From Mayamaea pseudoterrestris (lineage: Eukaryota > Bacillariophyta > Bacillariophyceae > Sellaphorales > Sellaphoraceae), in NCBI GenBank assembly GCA_027923505.1, contig BROI01000006.1, forward strand, positions 1 to 64,000: 64,000 bases of DNA, read 5' to 3'. Under the pieces are notes generated by a model. It had not been told where the DNA came from, made no database searches, and saw nothing but the letters and a program-made list of their open reading frames with translations. How positions within the stretch are numbered: position 1 is the first letter of the stretch; every line of letters begins with the position of its first letter. This document shows positions 40,098 through 50,714 of the stretch, piece by piece. Both the position numbers and the translations under genes were made by a program.

Positions 40098-42191
40098 ATG
40101 AAGAGCATGACTGCAGCAGCCACCCTTGTGGCAGCTGCCATTTCGATGGGGAGCGCCGCTGCGGCCTACGACACCAACTCGAGTCGCCTGATGATTCATG
40201 TAAGTCGCTTCATTCTGCCATCTCGACGAAGAACAACAGCCATGACAATGTATTGACGAATCGGCACAAGATTTTGATACATCTATATGGAAGAGTGTGC
40301 GAGTGCGATGAAATTAGTAGAGCAGCTCGCGGTCATTCGAACGCAATCGCACGAGCGATCCGAAGCATCATGTCTTTTTGCACGGGAGGTCCGACGAAAT
40401 GAATCACATTTGGATCGACGAAAATGACTCGCATATCAGCAAAGCTCTTACGTTATATTATATTCACTCACTTGTTACACAGATTCCCCATTCACTCTTT
40501 AAGGAAAAGGGCTACGACCACCGCGAGGCGCTCTTTGGCATGCCTCCGTACGGCGGAAGCATTGCCCAGCAAGTCTACTACGCCGACAGTGACCTTTGCG
40601 ACGACAACGTCGATCCCACGAGAGGATATCCCCAGCGCGACAAGGACTCCAAGGGAAACCGCAAGCCGTGGGAATCGCCCTTTATTCTCATGGTGGATCG
40701 GGGTGGTTGTACCTTTGTCAAGAAGGTGAGTTTATTATACATCGTCGCTTTATATTTATTCAATTGATTGGAGACTGAACAGAGCCGATGCTTAATTGAG
40801 TGAATCGGAATTTTGAATTGGTGGAACGGCGCGATTTGGATGTGTTGTGTGCGAGACTGGATATCCATCGTTTTTGCATTGATTATCGATTGTTTTGACG
40901 GTAAATAATTCTTTCGCTCTTGGCCAACTGTCAACATTTCTCATTTGTCTTTTACTTTCAGGTCCGCAACGCTCAACGCGCTGGTGCTGCCGGAGTTGTG
41001 ATTGCCGACAATACCTGCCTTTGCTCGGACGAGAACTGCATGGCCAGATCCGACTCACCGTCCTGCGAAACGACCGAACCAATCATGGCGGACGATGGAT
41101 CGGGTAGCGACATTTCTGTGCCATCCTTTTTAATGTACAAGCATGATGCTGACCTCGTCAAGGACGAGCTCATGCAGAACCGCCCCGTCCAATTGGAAAT
41201 GTCGTGGAAGTTGCCGAATCCGGATGACCGCGTCGAGTATGACCTTTGGACCGTCCCCAAGGATCCCACGAGTCGTGACTTTTTGCTGCGGTTCAAAAAG
41301 CTTGCCGTGGCGCTTGGATCGCACGCGTACTTTACTCCGCACATGTACATTTACGATGGAGTGCGCTCGCACTGCCATGGATCTGATGGCAACGAGAACT
41401 TTTGCGGTTCGTTGTGCACCAGCAAGGGACGCTATTGTGCCACTGATCCTGACAGTGACTTGGAGCGAGGGATCTCGGGAGCAGACGTGGTGAGAGAGAG
41501 TCTGCGCCGGCTATGCATTTGGGATTTGTATGGAGTGGATGATGGGATTGGCGCTCAGTGGTGGGACTACATTGCCGAGTTTGACGCTCGATGCGATAAT
41601 CCAGACTTTTTCATGAGCCAGGACTGCGTCAATGATGCTTACAAACATGCCAAGATTGACGGCGGCAGAGTGGAGAGCTGCATGAAGGACAGTGGTGACT
41701 TGAATGCTGATAAGAGTAACTCCAAGCTCGACACGGAGATTATTTCTCAGACGCAGCGAGGTGTTGTAGTTATTCCGACAGCCTTTATTAACACTGCGGC
41801 CATTCGAGGCTCGCTGACACCGACGAATGTCTTTGCTGCAATTTGCGCTGGATTTAGTGAAGGAACGGCGCCGGATATATGCAAAAAGTGTGGCACTTGC
41901 TCGAATGCTGTTGGCTGCGTTGAAAAGGGATATTGCCCGGCTAGTGACGGAGGAAGCGAATCTGGTAGTGGCGTTTCGACCCATACCTTTGTTTCTTCGC
42001 TATTCTTTGTTTGCGTCATATTTGGTTTTCTTGGAGCTTGGCATTATAAGAAGACGAGGGAGGAAATGCGAGACCAGGTGCGAGGCATTTTGGCCGAATA
42101 CATGCCTTTGGAAGATCAAGACGGCCCGCATGTCGGAGGCTCGCCAATGGACTTTGCCCGTGGTGGTGCCATGACCTCGCTCATTTCTTAA
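40098..42191 (+). CDS. vacuolar sorting receptor with PA domain
   Basis: Three exons, 40098-40199, 40483-40725 and 40962-42191, encode 524 residues; introns are 283 and 236 bp, both phase 0. A signal peptide (about 1-22, ending GSAAAA) is followed by a protease-associated domain with FILMVDRGGCTFVKKV across the second splice and AGAAGVVIAD. The central Cys-rich VSR domain includes GRYCATDPD, VVRESLRRLC and QWWDYIAEFDARC. One membrane span (about 457-476, FVSSLFFVCVIFGFLGAW) precedes a cytosolic tail with EYMPLED, the YMPL adaptor-binding signal of plant VSRs. It would carry soluble cargo from the Golgi to lytic compartments. The EGF-like region is short. Confidence 0.93.
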
Positions 42192-42661
42192 AGTTCAGTT
42201 TTCTTTCTTTCACTGCACTTGCTTGTATTGGAACTTATGAACATGCACACACGTAATACACATCATACTTCGTTAGCTGAAGAGTTATCACACGACATTT
42301 CAGTTGTCTATGCTTCATATAGTTGTATAGCATGATTGTCTACCTTTATGCGCCGTATACTTTACATGGTATACATTGTTTATATGCATACTCGTACTGC
42401 TAACAGGTCTGCGATAGTCAAGCCGGGCTCGACATACAGGGCTCTTTCGCAGCGAGCGGCGTAGTATATAATATGTTTATCTGTAGGTAGGTCTATTTTT
42501 TATTGTATTTTCTGTATCTGTAATTCTTTTCTTTCATGTAATTGTTTGGCGCAACCTGCGTACGCCCGGCATAATCTGGTGTGTAGTGTATGTGCAACTT
42601 CCAAAGAGTCTAATGACTTTGGCAACTGCCCCGCTGCGAAAGAGAGTAAGAGTCTGAATAT
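42192..42661. other. convergent spacer, no gene seen
   Basis: AT-rich 3' flanks of the VSR and cyclin genes. No structure beyond short AT runs is evident. Confidence 0.5.
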
Positions 42662-43823
42662 CTACATGACTCCAGCGACAATGGCCGACGATGAAACGTG
42701 CGCCCTTGACCCGCCGGCGGCATTCGCCAAGCAAAAGTGACGAGGCGAAGGCGAATACCGACAGCTCTTTTGGCTGTCAAAGCTGTTGTTCCTAGAGTGA
42801 CGCCCCGACCGCATCGATCCAGTGGATGTCACTGACCGCGCGTCGTACGCGTCTTGGACGTGATGCAGCAGCTGCTGCTCGGGTGGCTTGAATCGCTCGC
42901 TGCGGGGTGGAGTCGGAGAAACAGTGGCGGGTCTGTTCGTATCCACCCGCTCCAGCGCCTTGGTTTCCTCCGTCGCGACAAACATGGTGCGGAGGCGTCC
43001 TCGCGCAGACGTGACTGTCGGATGGCGGCAATCGAGTCCCAACTTGCTCTGTATGTCGTAGATGAAACGTTCCCGCGTGCTCGCGGGAACCTTGCTGTAG
43101 CTCGTGTCATCGAACACATTCAAAATGGCAGCGAGCGCCACAGTCGAGTTTGAGATAGCGATAAAGTACGAGTCGCAGACAGCCAACTCTGTAAGATATC
43201 TAGCCATTTCAAAGATATCCTTGCGGACGCTTGGGTGCACTTGGTCCGTCAGAAACAGGACCAAATGCGACACAAACGCGTACTGCGTCGGTGGATGAAT
43301 CCTCCACTTTAATGCACTCAGTATCTTGAACTCCATTGCTTCAATGTCGGTCGGTCCAAACTGACCGCGGCTAAGATTGGAGAGAGTGGCGATCTTGATG
43401 CGCTTGGGATCGTATAGCTTGATGGCGATCGCGAGTGTAGTGAGCGATGTGAGTAACGCAAGGTTCCCGTTACATTGTACGCCGGCAAGGTATCTGTCAA
43501 ACAAGTCGAGCGAAACGGCAACGACTTCTCGAGAAAGGTCAAAGCTGAAAGAGAAAATACGAAGACATGTTAGGCCTGTTGAAGAGGTGAGGGCGAACAT
43601 CGAGCACCTCGAGGCGATTGGCGAAGACTTACTGATCGACCACATTGTAGGCCCACTGGCAAATCTTTTCTCTCCAAGTGTTGTTCAAGTGGCTATTCGC
43701 CTCGACAATGGGAGGCAAGTAAAGTTTGTATGCATACGCCGTTTCTTCTTGCCTCTGCATGACAAGCAATCGATCTACCAAGTCCTCCGCGCTTGGGAAA
43801 GAATACGATCCAGGGTTGCTCAT
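42662..43823 (-). CDS. cyclin, resembling the diatom-expanded cyclin group
   Basis: Two exons on the minus strand, 43633-43823 and 42662-43544, encode 357 residues; the 88-bp intron starts GTAAGT, phase 2. The cyclin box begins near residue 30: WREKICQWAYNVVD (50-63), SREVVAVSLDLFDRYLA (68-84), LAIAIKLYDPKRI and, after a second helical half, ILSALKWRIHPPT. The order of motifs fits A/B/D-related cyclins that bind a CDK. The sequence around WREK and the DRYLA helix is like the large cyclin group expanded in diatoms. The C-terminal 100 residues are disordered, Ser/Pro-rich and Arg-rich, with several SP sites. No destruction box is obvious. Confidence 0.85.
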
Positions 43824-44376
43824 TCTACGCCAGAATCAATCGTGAATTCTCGATACACAACTTTCTTCAACGTTATCGAGACAACTATTAACTATAGCTG
43901 CTCAATAGAATGGCCGATCGAAAACGTGGGAGGGACAAGGTCTACCGATGTAAACTTGTGGGCCTGACCAAAGATTTTGCGCTCGAATCGAAGCGCCACC
44001 ATGGAAGAAAAAAGCGAGGTCACCAAAGTGACGAGCGTCGGACAAACGCACGACACACTTTGCGCCAGAGTCGCATGCTTGAACTTGCAACTATGCGATC
44101 AAAGTGTTGGATTTGAGTCTGGCGTAATATAGCCGTTACATGACCATCGTGTGGCTGTGGTTGATCGGCGTCGGCGTTCCTCTCGCTGACGTAAGCGGGC
44201 TTAATTTGAGGCGATGACGTCGTGCAACGCTGAGTGACGTTTCACGCCGCGCGAGCCGTTTCCCAGTTTGCCTTCCCCATTGTTCCGAGCGCCTGACTCA
44301 TGAGGCGACGCCATGAGCACAAGCGCGGATCATCTTGTGAACAAAGGACGAGCGATCTGCCAATAAACCAATTGCA
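43824..44376. other. divergent spacer between cyclin and patatin-like genes
   Basis: No supported gene. A 68-codon plus-strand frame at 43910-44116 has a basic composition and no domain. GC-rich stretches near 44150-44260 are likely promoter sequence. Confidence 0.45.
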
Positions 44377-45552
44377 ATGCCTGACAAGAGCTTGGACGAA
44401 AGCTCAAACAATCACAAGCCGATACAACCAAAGATGGAGCTCCCCCAGCTGCGATCCTTGAAAGTCGCTGAAGCAATGAGCAGCAACGGCAGCAGCAGTA
44501 GCTCGAGCGATTCATCGTGCTCATCTGATCGCCGAGATTCCTCTGTCGCATGCACTGAGCAACCTTCAGACGAGTCAGTGTCTCTGGTCGCTTCTGATGT
44601 TTCGTCTGACGATGATTCGCAGGACTTTCATGTCAGTTCATTCGAAAAATGCGCGTCATCTCATTGTGAGATGACAATGACAATGAAGAAAGGTTCACGC
44701 ATGCGACTCTCCGCCGAATCTTCATCCAAATACACATCGAAATCTTCAACCTTGAACAATGAAGCTGGACGACGACCCGTCTGGTACTTTTTGTTTCTCC
44801 TGTGCTTGCTCGCCTTGGCGCACGACCTTTTCAACCTTTACAACAAGTCAGCGGATGACGACGCAACGACAGCATCAAGTACCCATCATTCATCCGACTG
44901 CATTTACGTTCCCGGCGGCGGATTCTCCGGTTTTTGGTTCACTCTGGGTCGTTTGCAAAGCATTCCCAAGCATGAGCGGCTGGATCACGAGTACTACTGC
45001 TACTCGGCGGGTTGCCTGGCCGTCATTGCTTCGGCCGTCTTGGACAAGAACATGGAGCAAATGTACGATATGGCGCATAACGTGCAAAAGCAGTGGCAGA
45101 ATGGAACGATTGACCGATATAGCGTTGTTCGAACATTTTTGGATGATTTGCTAAATGTAGCAGCAGCGGAAGTGAACACTTCCGGCGTGCAAAACACCTC
45201 CGCAACCAACGAGAGGCTTGAGTTAACGTCGGCTCTCTCCAAGATTCACATTATCACCACGACGCAGCATGGCTGGATGGGCGCCAAGACGGAGATTCGA
45301 ACGGCCACCAACTTTGGCGACTTGCACGAAATGCTTCTGCAGACAACGTGGATTCCCTTTGCCGTTGGAAACGGATTATGGCACAAGCAACACATGGACG
45401 GCGCCTTTACAGCGCTTCGCCATCCAACGTGCCAACGAAGTATGGGCCTAGCCATGCATCCCTGGCTGTTGGCGAACGTGGTCAATGTCAACCTGCCTCG
45501 TAGTGGAGTGGAAGCGTTTTGGAATCTTGGTCTCAACTATGGACTTGCGTAA
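44377..45552 (+). CDS. patatin-like phospholipase-family membrane protein
   Basis: A single exon encodes 391 residues. The first 130 are Ser- and acid-rich and look disordered. A single hydrophobic span (135-152, VWYFLFLLCLLALAHDLF) suggests a type II membrane protein. After it come the patatin elements: oxyanion-hole GGGFSG (180-185), a nucleophile elbow reading CYSAG with Ser210, and a DGA motif (Asp341) in HMDGAFTAL. The usual G-x-S-x-G has Cys instead of the first Gly, which may be tolerated. Family members hydrolyse acyl lipids. The C-terminus ends soon after the Asp, so the domain is of the short type. The next gene is 315 bp downstream on the same strand. Confidence 0.75.
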   Translation: MPDKSLDESSNNHKPIQPKMELPQLRSLKVAEAMSSNGSSSSSSDSSCSSDRRDSSVACTEQPSDESVSLVASDVSSDDDSQDFHVSSFEKCASSHCEMTMTMKKGSRMRLSAESSSKYTSKSSTLNNEAGRRPVWYFLFLLCLLALAHDLFNLYNKSADDDATTASSTHHSSDCIYVPGGGFSGFWFTLGRLQSIPKHERLDHEYYCYSAGCLAVIASAVLDKNMEQMYDMAHNVQKQWQNGTIDRYSVVRTFLDDLLNVAAAEVNTSGVQNTSATNERLELTSALSKIHIITTTQHGWMGAKTEIRTATNFGDLHEMLLQTTWIPFAVGNGLWHKQHMDGAFTALRHPTCQRSMGLAMHPWLLANVVNVNLPRSGVEAFWNLGLNYGLA

Positions 45553-45867
45553 CGACCCATGAGTCTGTTTCACTAGAGATAAATCAATGTAAATTTTTGC
45601 ACATATCTTGTCTGAAGATAGGTGGCAGTCAGCAGTCAGCAGCCTCTTTCGAATTGGGGCGTATCCAGTAGCTAAAACAAACCTGAACTGAATTGTCGGA
45701 GCGGTTTCGGAGGGTACGTCATCTGCCTCCAAAAGGTTGGGTCGTCGTTCATTCTTTGGCATATCGAACATCACACTACCATCATCGACGACAGCATTTG
45801 CTTGTTGTTTTGATCTGAAAGAGCTTTCATAGATACTCCAAACCAATACCGAAGTACAGTCAGAAAC
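45553..45867. other. intergenic, no gene seen
   Basis: Spacer between two plus-strand genes. It contains a short direct repeat of GCAGTCA near 45625 and nothing else I can support. Confidence 0.5.
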
Positions 45868-47196
45868 ATGATAGTGTTATGCAGCAAACGACTTTTGTAT
45901 TTCATCACATTGAGCCTCTTGGCCAGCAGCATTGACGCATTGCAATCTACATCGTCATTCGCATCACCCAACAAAGTCAGGACGTTGACTAAAACATCAA
46001 TATGCATCAAACAAAAACTTCATTACCGTCCGACATCATCAACTGCCCTACACATGGCCGCATCAAACTCGATACCTCCCTACCCGGTCCGGATCGCCGT
46101 CATGGGCGGCGGCAACTTTGGTTTGGCACTGGCCGCCATTTGCGCCCGCAAAAACATTCCCACCACCATTTTGGTGCGAAAACAAGATGTTGCCGAATCA
46201 ATCAACAAGACGCACAAGCATCCCACGAAAATGACCGACATTACCTTTCCCTCGACGCTGCGGGCGACGGCCGACCCGGCCGAGTGTTTGTCGGATGCAA
46301 CCTACATAGTTCATGCTGTTCCGGTGCAGTATAGTCGCGAGTTTTTGAATTCAGTGGCGAAATACATTCCTCCCAATACACCAGTGTTGAGTGGATCCAA
46401 GGGCATTGAAACGACTAGTTTGGGATTCATGGTGGATATACTGCAGGAGTGTTTGGGAGAGGACCGACCCTACGCCTTTCTATCGGGTCCATCCTTTGCG
46501 CGGGAAATGTGCGAAGGTGTTGCCACCGCCGTCGTGGTGGCGTCCAAGGATGTGTTGCTGGCCAAGGACTTGGCGGAGCTACTGAGCGACAATAACTTTC
46601 GCGTGTTTACCTCACGAGACGTTGTTGGTTTGGAGATTGGAGGAGCCGTCAAGAATGTCATTGCATTGGCGGCTGGCATGTGCGAAGGTTTGGGACTGGG
46701 CACCAATGCCATGAGTGCGCTCGTGACGCGCGGATGTGGAGAAATGAGGCGACTGGGTTCCACGCTGGGCGCCAAGTCGAGCACTATTTCAGGTCTATCG
46801 GGTGAGTATGCTGGATGAGCGAGAGGAGTGAATGGAAAAGAATAAATAATCTCATCTTTCGCTCTCTAAACCATTTTATATTAAACAGGCGTCGGCGATA
46901 CGTTCGGAACATGCTTTGGTCCATTGTCGCGCAACCGCAAGTTTGGCTATCGCCTCGGCCAGGGCGAAACCGTCCAGCAAGTCTTGGAGTCGAGCACCGA
47001 AGTCGCCGAAGGTGTCGACACGGCCCGGGCCTTGGTGCGCTTCATCAAGCAACGGTGCAAGGGCTATCGACTCGACTTGAAGTATCCAATATTGTTTGGT
47101 GTGAATGCGATTATTGAAGGCGAGCTGACGCCGTTGGAAGGCTTGAAGGGAATCATGGAGATGCCCTTTTTGATGGAAAACTATGATGAAAGATAA
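45868..47196 (+). CDS. NAD(P)-dependent glycerol-3-phosphate dehydrogenase (GpsA type), probably plastid
   Basis: Two exons, 45868-46801 and 46889-47196, encode 413 residues; the 87-bp intron (GTGAGT...AACAG) is phase 1. The enzyme reduces dihydroxyacetone phosphate to glycerol-3-phosphate for glycerolipid synthesis. Motifs: dinucleotide loop VMGGGNFGLAL (78-88), LSGSKGIE, FLSGPSFAREM, the catalytic Lys in GGAVKNVIALAAGMCEG, and TRGCGEMRRLG. The second exon brings GVGDTFGTC, SRNRKFGYRLGQG and EGVDTARA. The N-terminus has a hydrophobic signal-like span (9-20) and a Ser/Thr-rich region to about residue 70, in line with secondary-plastid targeting. Adjacent YidD is convergent at 134 bp. Confidence 0.93.
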
Positions 47197-47330
47197 TGTG
47201 ACAAATCAATGTGTACAGTAAAATATAGAGTTGCTAGCAGTTGCATATCTTTGTTTTGCTGGAAGTTGGGTGGTAATGTTGTTCTCCGTATAATGAAGAG
47301 GCCTCTCATTTCCCAAGCCACCATCGCTTC

Positions 47331-47900
47331 TCAATAACTACTATACCAATACGCCACGGGCGGCCACTTTGGAGGATCGTATCCTTTTCCTCCGAGCGGC
47401 GAGCACCGCAGCAGTCGCCAAACGGTGAGCAAGCTTCCCGCACATGGCCCAAACTCTTGTATGGCTTGGACGCCGTACTGCGAGCAGGTGGGCAAAAAGC
47501 GACAGGCGGGAGGCAGTAGCGGCGAAACGAATTCTTTATAGATACCAATAGTGGCAATCATGGCGGTGGACATTTGGTCTGTTGATGGCGTTGAAGAAGG
47601 TGCAGTCATCTCGTTGTCGTTGTCGGCGGATGGTGTAACGTCATCGTCGTCATTCACATGGCTGACAGTTTCGTCGTCAGAGTCAATTGTCAGAAACCGT
47701 TTGTTTGAAGCATACATCTTCTTTGGTTTCCGTCGCTCCATGATTAATGAAACGTCGGCCACGCCAAAGTAATGCGATTGCTTTCGTGGTGCATGCATGG
47801 CTGTCGTCGGGCCGAAGGAAGCGTGACTGCAAACAGCGCATGCTTGGGCTTGTCGAGAAATATCTAGTAGAGTCAACAGTATCAGAACTGCGTTTTTCAT
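47331..47900 (-). CDS. YidD-family membrane-insertion factor with targeting extension
   Basis: The 189-residue protein ends in a YidD (haemolytic) domain, about residues 117-180: YKEFVSPLLPPACRFLPTCS (121-140) with the conserved Cys pair, then QYGVQAI, and WRLLRCSPLGGKGYDP. YidD is a small membrane-associated protein that helps YidC/Alb3-type insertases; in bacteria it is usually encoded beside yidC. Here it is nuclear. The N-terminus MKNAVLILLTLLDISRQAQA is a signal peptide, then ASFGP as a possible plastid motif; residues 72-110 are Asp/Ser-rich and disordered. A thylakoid or plastid envelope role is inferred. Confidence 0.9.
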   Translation of the reverse strand: MKNAVLILLTLLDISRQAQACAVCSHASFGPTTAMHAPRKQSHYFGVADVSLIMERRKPKKMYASNKRFLTIDSDDETVSHVNDDDDVTPSADNDNEMTAPSSTPSTDQMSTAMIATIGIYKEFVSPLLPPACRFLPTCSQYGVQAIQEFGPCAGSLLTVWRLLRCSPLGGKGYDPPKWPPVAYWYSSY

Positions 47901-48208
47901 TGTAAAGAGTCAACAGATAGATAGATAGATAGATAGATTGTTTTATTTAGAATGCAATCATGTTCAAAGCTGCTCGATCCTCGGTTCGTCATGGTGCATC
48001 ACCATTATCACGATGTCGAAATCGTGTCACGCTGATGTCGCATGCGACACAAAAAAGGACCGGCGCGCGCGCGAAGTAAGAAACGGACCTTCCACTACGG
48101 TAGATCCAATGCCACGGAACGAACACTGCAGCTCTCTCACATGTCGGACTGCTCCTCTTGCAAGCATAAGCTTTCTCCACTTCCGTAGATAGACACTACA
48201 CAGCAATC
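47901..48208. other. divergent spacer with a GATA tetranucleotide repeat
   Basis: This is the promoter region of YidD and the Whirly-like gene. An AGAT/GATA microsatellite of six units occupies 47915-47938, just 15 bp upstream of the YidD start codon. A short GCGC-rich run lies near 48060. No gene is seen. Confidence 0.6.
47915..47938. repeat. (GATA)n microsatellite
   Basis: Six AGAT units without interruption, directly in the likely 5' UTR of the YidD gene on the minus strand. Confidence 0.95.
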
Positions 48209-48992
48209 ATGTTATCCTTTCGCTACTTGACTCGTCCATTAACGTTACCGAAATTCACAACGCTCGCTTCTACACGATCACTATCATTAAACGCTCCCAA
48301 GCGCACCTACCCACAGTACACGGTCTATGGCGACACGTGCATGCTGTCTCTCAAAGTCGTACTTCCAACCTTTCGGGCCACCAAGCAGCAAGGCTTGTAC
48401 GTGGACAGTAAAGGCATGGGACGTGTGGTATTGGAGTGGATTCCGCGAGACTCGAATGGTATGTATGAATGAAGGAATGAGGACTGAGTAAAGCAGCAGC
48501 GTGGAACGAACGATGAAACATTCCGTTTATATGTTAACTCTTTCTTACTTCTCTTTCATCTCATTCATTTCATCTCCAGGACGCGGAGAACCCACCAAGA
48601 CGGTACGCTTTGGTCTATCGCCCGAGGAGCTTGGCATACTTGTCGATCAATTGCCGCACCATTCCGTCGAGTTGATGCGTCGCCCTTCCACGGACGAAAC
48701 TAGCAGCAACAATAAGCTTTTTCGCGTGGCACCAAACAACAATGGCATGTTTTCCTTTGCCTTTGACTATGAGCGCGACGGCGTCACGGGCGTGGGACCG
48801 GAGGGACCCTTTGCTGTGCAGGTGCCGCTCGGCGAGTTTACCGTGCTGCACGAGTTGATGAAATCCAGCATTCCCGTCGTGACGGGATGGTCGGCGCTGT
48901 TGGAGGCGGGCACCAGGGCGGCCATGGATCAAGCCATGCGAGAACATGGTAATGGTGGTAATATGAACTATCGTGACTCGGTGCCATTTTGA
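48209..48992 (+). CDS. Whirly-like single-stranded nucleic acid-binding protein, probably mitochondrial
   Basis: Two exons, 48209-48458 and 48580-48992, encode 220 residues; the 121-bp intron has GTATGT and TCCAG ends, phase 1. The first 30 residues are basic and Ser/Thr/Leu-rich with no acidic residue (MLSFRYLTRPLTLPKFTT), a mitochondrial-type presequence. The body aligns with the Whirly fold: YTVYGDTCMLSLKVVLPTF for the first sheet, VDSKGMGRVVLEWIPR, the helix region LSPEELGILVDQLP, LFRVAPNNNGMFSFAFDY and the terminal helix VPLGEFTVLHELMKSSIPVV followed by TGW. The KGKAA-type motif of plant Whirlies is not conserved. Whirly and the related kinetoplastid MRP proteins bind ssDNA or RNA in organelles. 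Its stop lies 84 bp from the convergent SET gene. Confidence 0.75.
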
Positions 48993-49076
48993 AGTAATGG
49001 TTAATGCAGAACAGTACATGAATGAATTGGAGTGATGCATAGTATAAGCGCAACAGACACTACTAAAGAGCCTATT

Positions 49077-50714
49077 TTATAATTCCATGCTACGTATCTT
49101 TTCAATCATTTCTTGCTCCTTCTCCTCCCAATCGTCGTCGTCATCGTCGTCCGAAACAGCATGTCGCCCATTCGTTCGCACGCGCGGCAAGGCTGCTTCA
49201 ATCCGGTGCCACTGACCCCATCGCTCGGGCGGTACAAAGCCCAACGACACGAACCAATCCAGCGGCGAGTAGTGAGGCACATTGTAGTTCACCAAGAGTT
49301 CCTGACCCAGGCGGAGCGGCTTGCGCTGTCCGTGTCGCATGCTGCGCACAATAAAGGCACCCGAAACATCCTCGCCGGAACTGTCCACAAAGTCGCCGTT
49401 GCGATATTTCTCCTTGCCGGTCAGTTCGATGAATCCGCCAGCGTTGGCATCGTGGTTCACCAGGTCGAGGATTGGAATCATGCGCAGCGCGCCATGCTTT
49501 TCCGAGCCGGCAGTCGCGCGTGAGGCGACTTGGCAGAGTGCCCATTTGATATTGTCCTTGGCCTTGACGTCTTCGGGATGCTTGAGGTAGGGTGCATAGT
49601 CAAAGGTCAAGCCGTCGACAATCTTGTTGGCGTACTGCGATGCCTTTTGTAGCTCCAACGACCAGCCTTGCGTGTCAACGCCAATTTCCTCGCGCAATAC
49701 GTTAATTGTGTCAAGCATGTGCGGTTTCAGCTTTTCGGAATACCCGCACGACGGCTCCGGCGGCAGTGACGCAATGTATGGCACCCACCGCGAGTAGCGA
49801 CCAAGTCCGCGCTCGTGCGCGAGCAGCAGCACCAGTAGCGCGGCGTCGTCCAGTTCGTGCAAGCTCGCCCGCTTTTGCACTTCCGTGGGAACAATGGGAA
49901 GGAGCGTGTCAAGGGCAACGTTGCGTGTCATTTGAAAGCCAAGTGGCACTCGTATCAACACTTCCTCCTGTTTGAATGTTTGCGACGGCGGTGTTGCAAT
50001 TGTTTCATTGTTGGCGCGCTGCAGCATGGCGTGGTGCTTGTCGTCGGCGGTGCCGGGAAGGCAGCGCACTTGACACGCTTGGTACGCGTCACGCACCATG
50101 CCAATGCCGCGCGACGCTCCACTCGGCGCCGGCACCAAGAGTCCCAAATCGGGATGCACGTATCCGCCTTGCTCTCTCACGACGGCTTCCCGCAGGACGG
50201 CAAAGATGCGTGGATGCGACGGATTCTGCGCATACTCCTCGGCCTCCATGTTTCGCTCCACCGACTCGGCCCACGAGGCGAATCGATCGAGCCAGTCGTC
50301 CCAACGTTTGCCGCGAAAAGTGACAAACTGAAAGGTTCCTGTGGATCGAATGCGATTCGCCAAATCTTGTTTCCATATTGGAGTGTTTGCGTAGTTTGGC
50401 TCCAACAACACCCTCCAGCTGCCGGCACCCATGACAAAGCCAAACAATAATCCGAACAGCATGCAGCCGACGAGCCAGAATGCTCCGTAGTGCTGTAGAT
50501 GATCCAGTTTCAGCCATGACAGTTGCAATAGTCTTGTTTTGAATGGTAATGGTGCATGTTCAGTAGATTTCGTGGCAGTCGCTGCTGCTGGAGTTGTCGT
50601 CGTTGTGGGTGGTGCAGTGCTGGGAGATGCACTGGGAGCGACAGGATCATCGCTCGAGCTGCTACCGCCACCTTTTGCACTAGTAGTGGAGCTCTGTCTT
50701 CCTTTGCGGCCCAT
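49077..50714 (-). CDS. membrane-anchored SET-domain methyltransferase (Rubisco LSMT/SETD3 type)
   Basis: The 545-residue protein starts with a Ser/Thr/Pro-rich segment and one hydrophobic span (77-97, GAFWLVGCMLFGLLFGFVMG). The rest has the split SET fold of the LSMT/SETD family: an early beta segment with GASRGIGMVRD, an inserted helical region (DTLLPIVPTE, LLLAHERGLGRYSRWVPYI), the SET core RMIPILDLVNHDANAG with the Asn-His of the AdoMet/catalytic pocket, and ELLVNYNVPHYSPLDWFVSL with the catalytic Tyr. C-terminal residues are acidic. It should methylate a protein lysine or histidine; the target is unknown. An anchor is unusual for the family and hints at an ER or organelle-surface location. 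Confidence 0.85.
   Translation of the reverse strand: MGRKGRQSSTTSAKGGGSSSSDDPVAPSASPSTAPPTTTTTPAAATATKSTEHAPLPFKTRLLQLSWLKLDHLQHYGAFWLVGCMLFGLLFGFVMGAGSWRVLLEPNYANTPIWKQDLANRIRSTGTFQFVTFRGKRWDDWLDRFASWAESVERNMEAEEYAQNPSHPRIFAVLREAVVREQGGYVHPDLGLLVPAPSGASRGIGMVRDAYQACQVRCLPGTADDKHHAMLQRANNETIATPPSQTFKQEEVLIRVPLGFQMTRNVALDTLLPIVPTEVQKRASLHELDDAALLVLLLAHERGLGRYSRWVPYIASLPPEPSCGYSEKLKPHMLDTINVLREEIGVDTQGWSLELQKASQYANKIVDGLTFDYAPYLKHPEDVKAKDNIKWALCQVASRATAGSEKHGALRMIPILDLVNHDANAGGFIELTGKEKYRNGDFVDSSGEDVSGAFIVRSMRHGQRKPLRLGQELLVNYNVPHYSPLDWFVSLGFVPPERWGQWHRIEAALPRVRTNGRHAVSDDDDDDDWEEKEQEMIEKIRSMEL

Noticed and set aside
43910-44116. 68-codon basic frame between cyclin and patatin-like genes
   Set aside because: Short, no domain, lies in a divergent promoter spacer.
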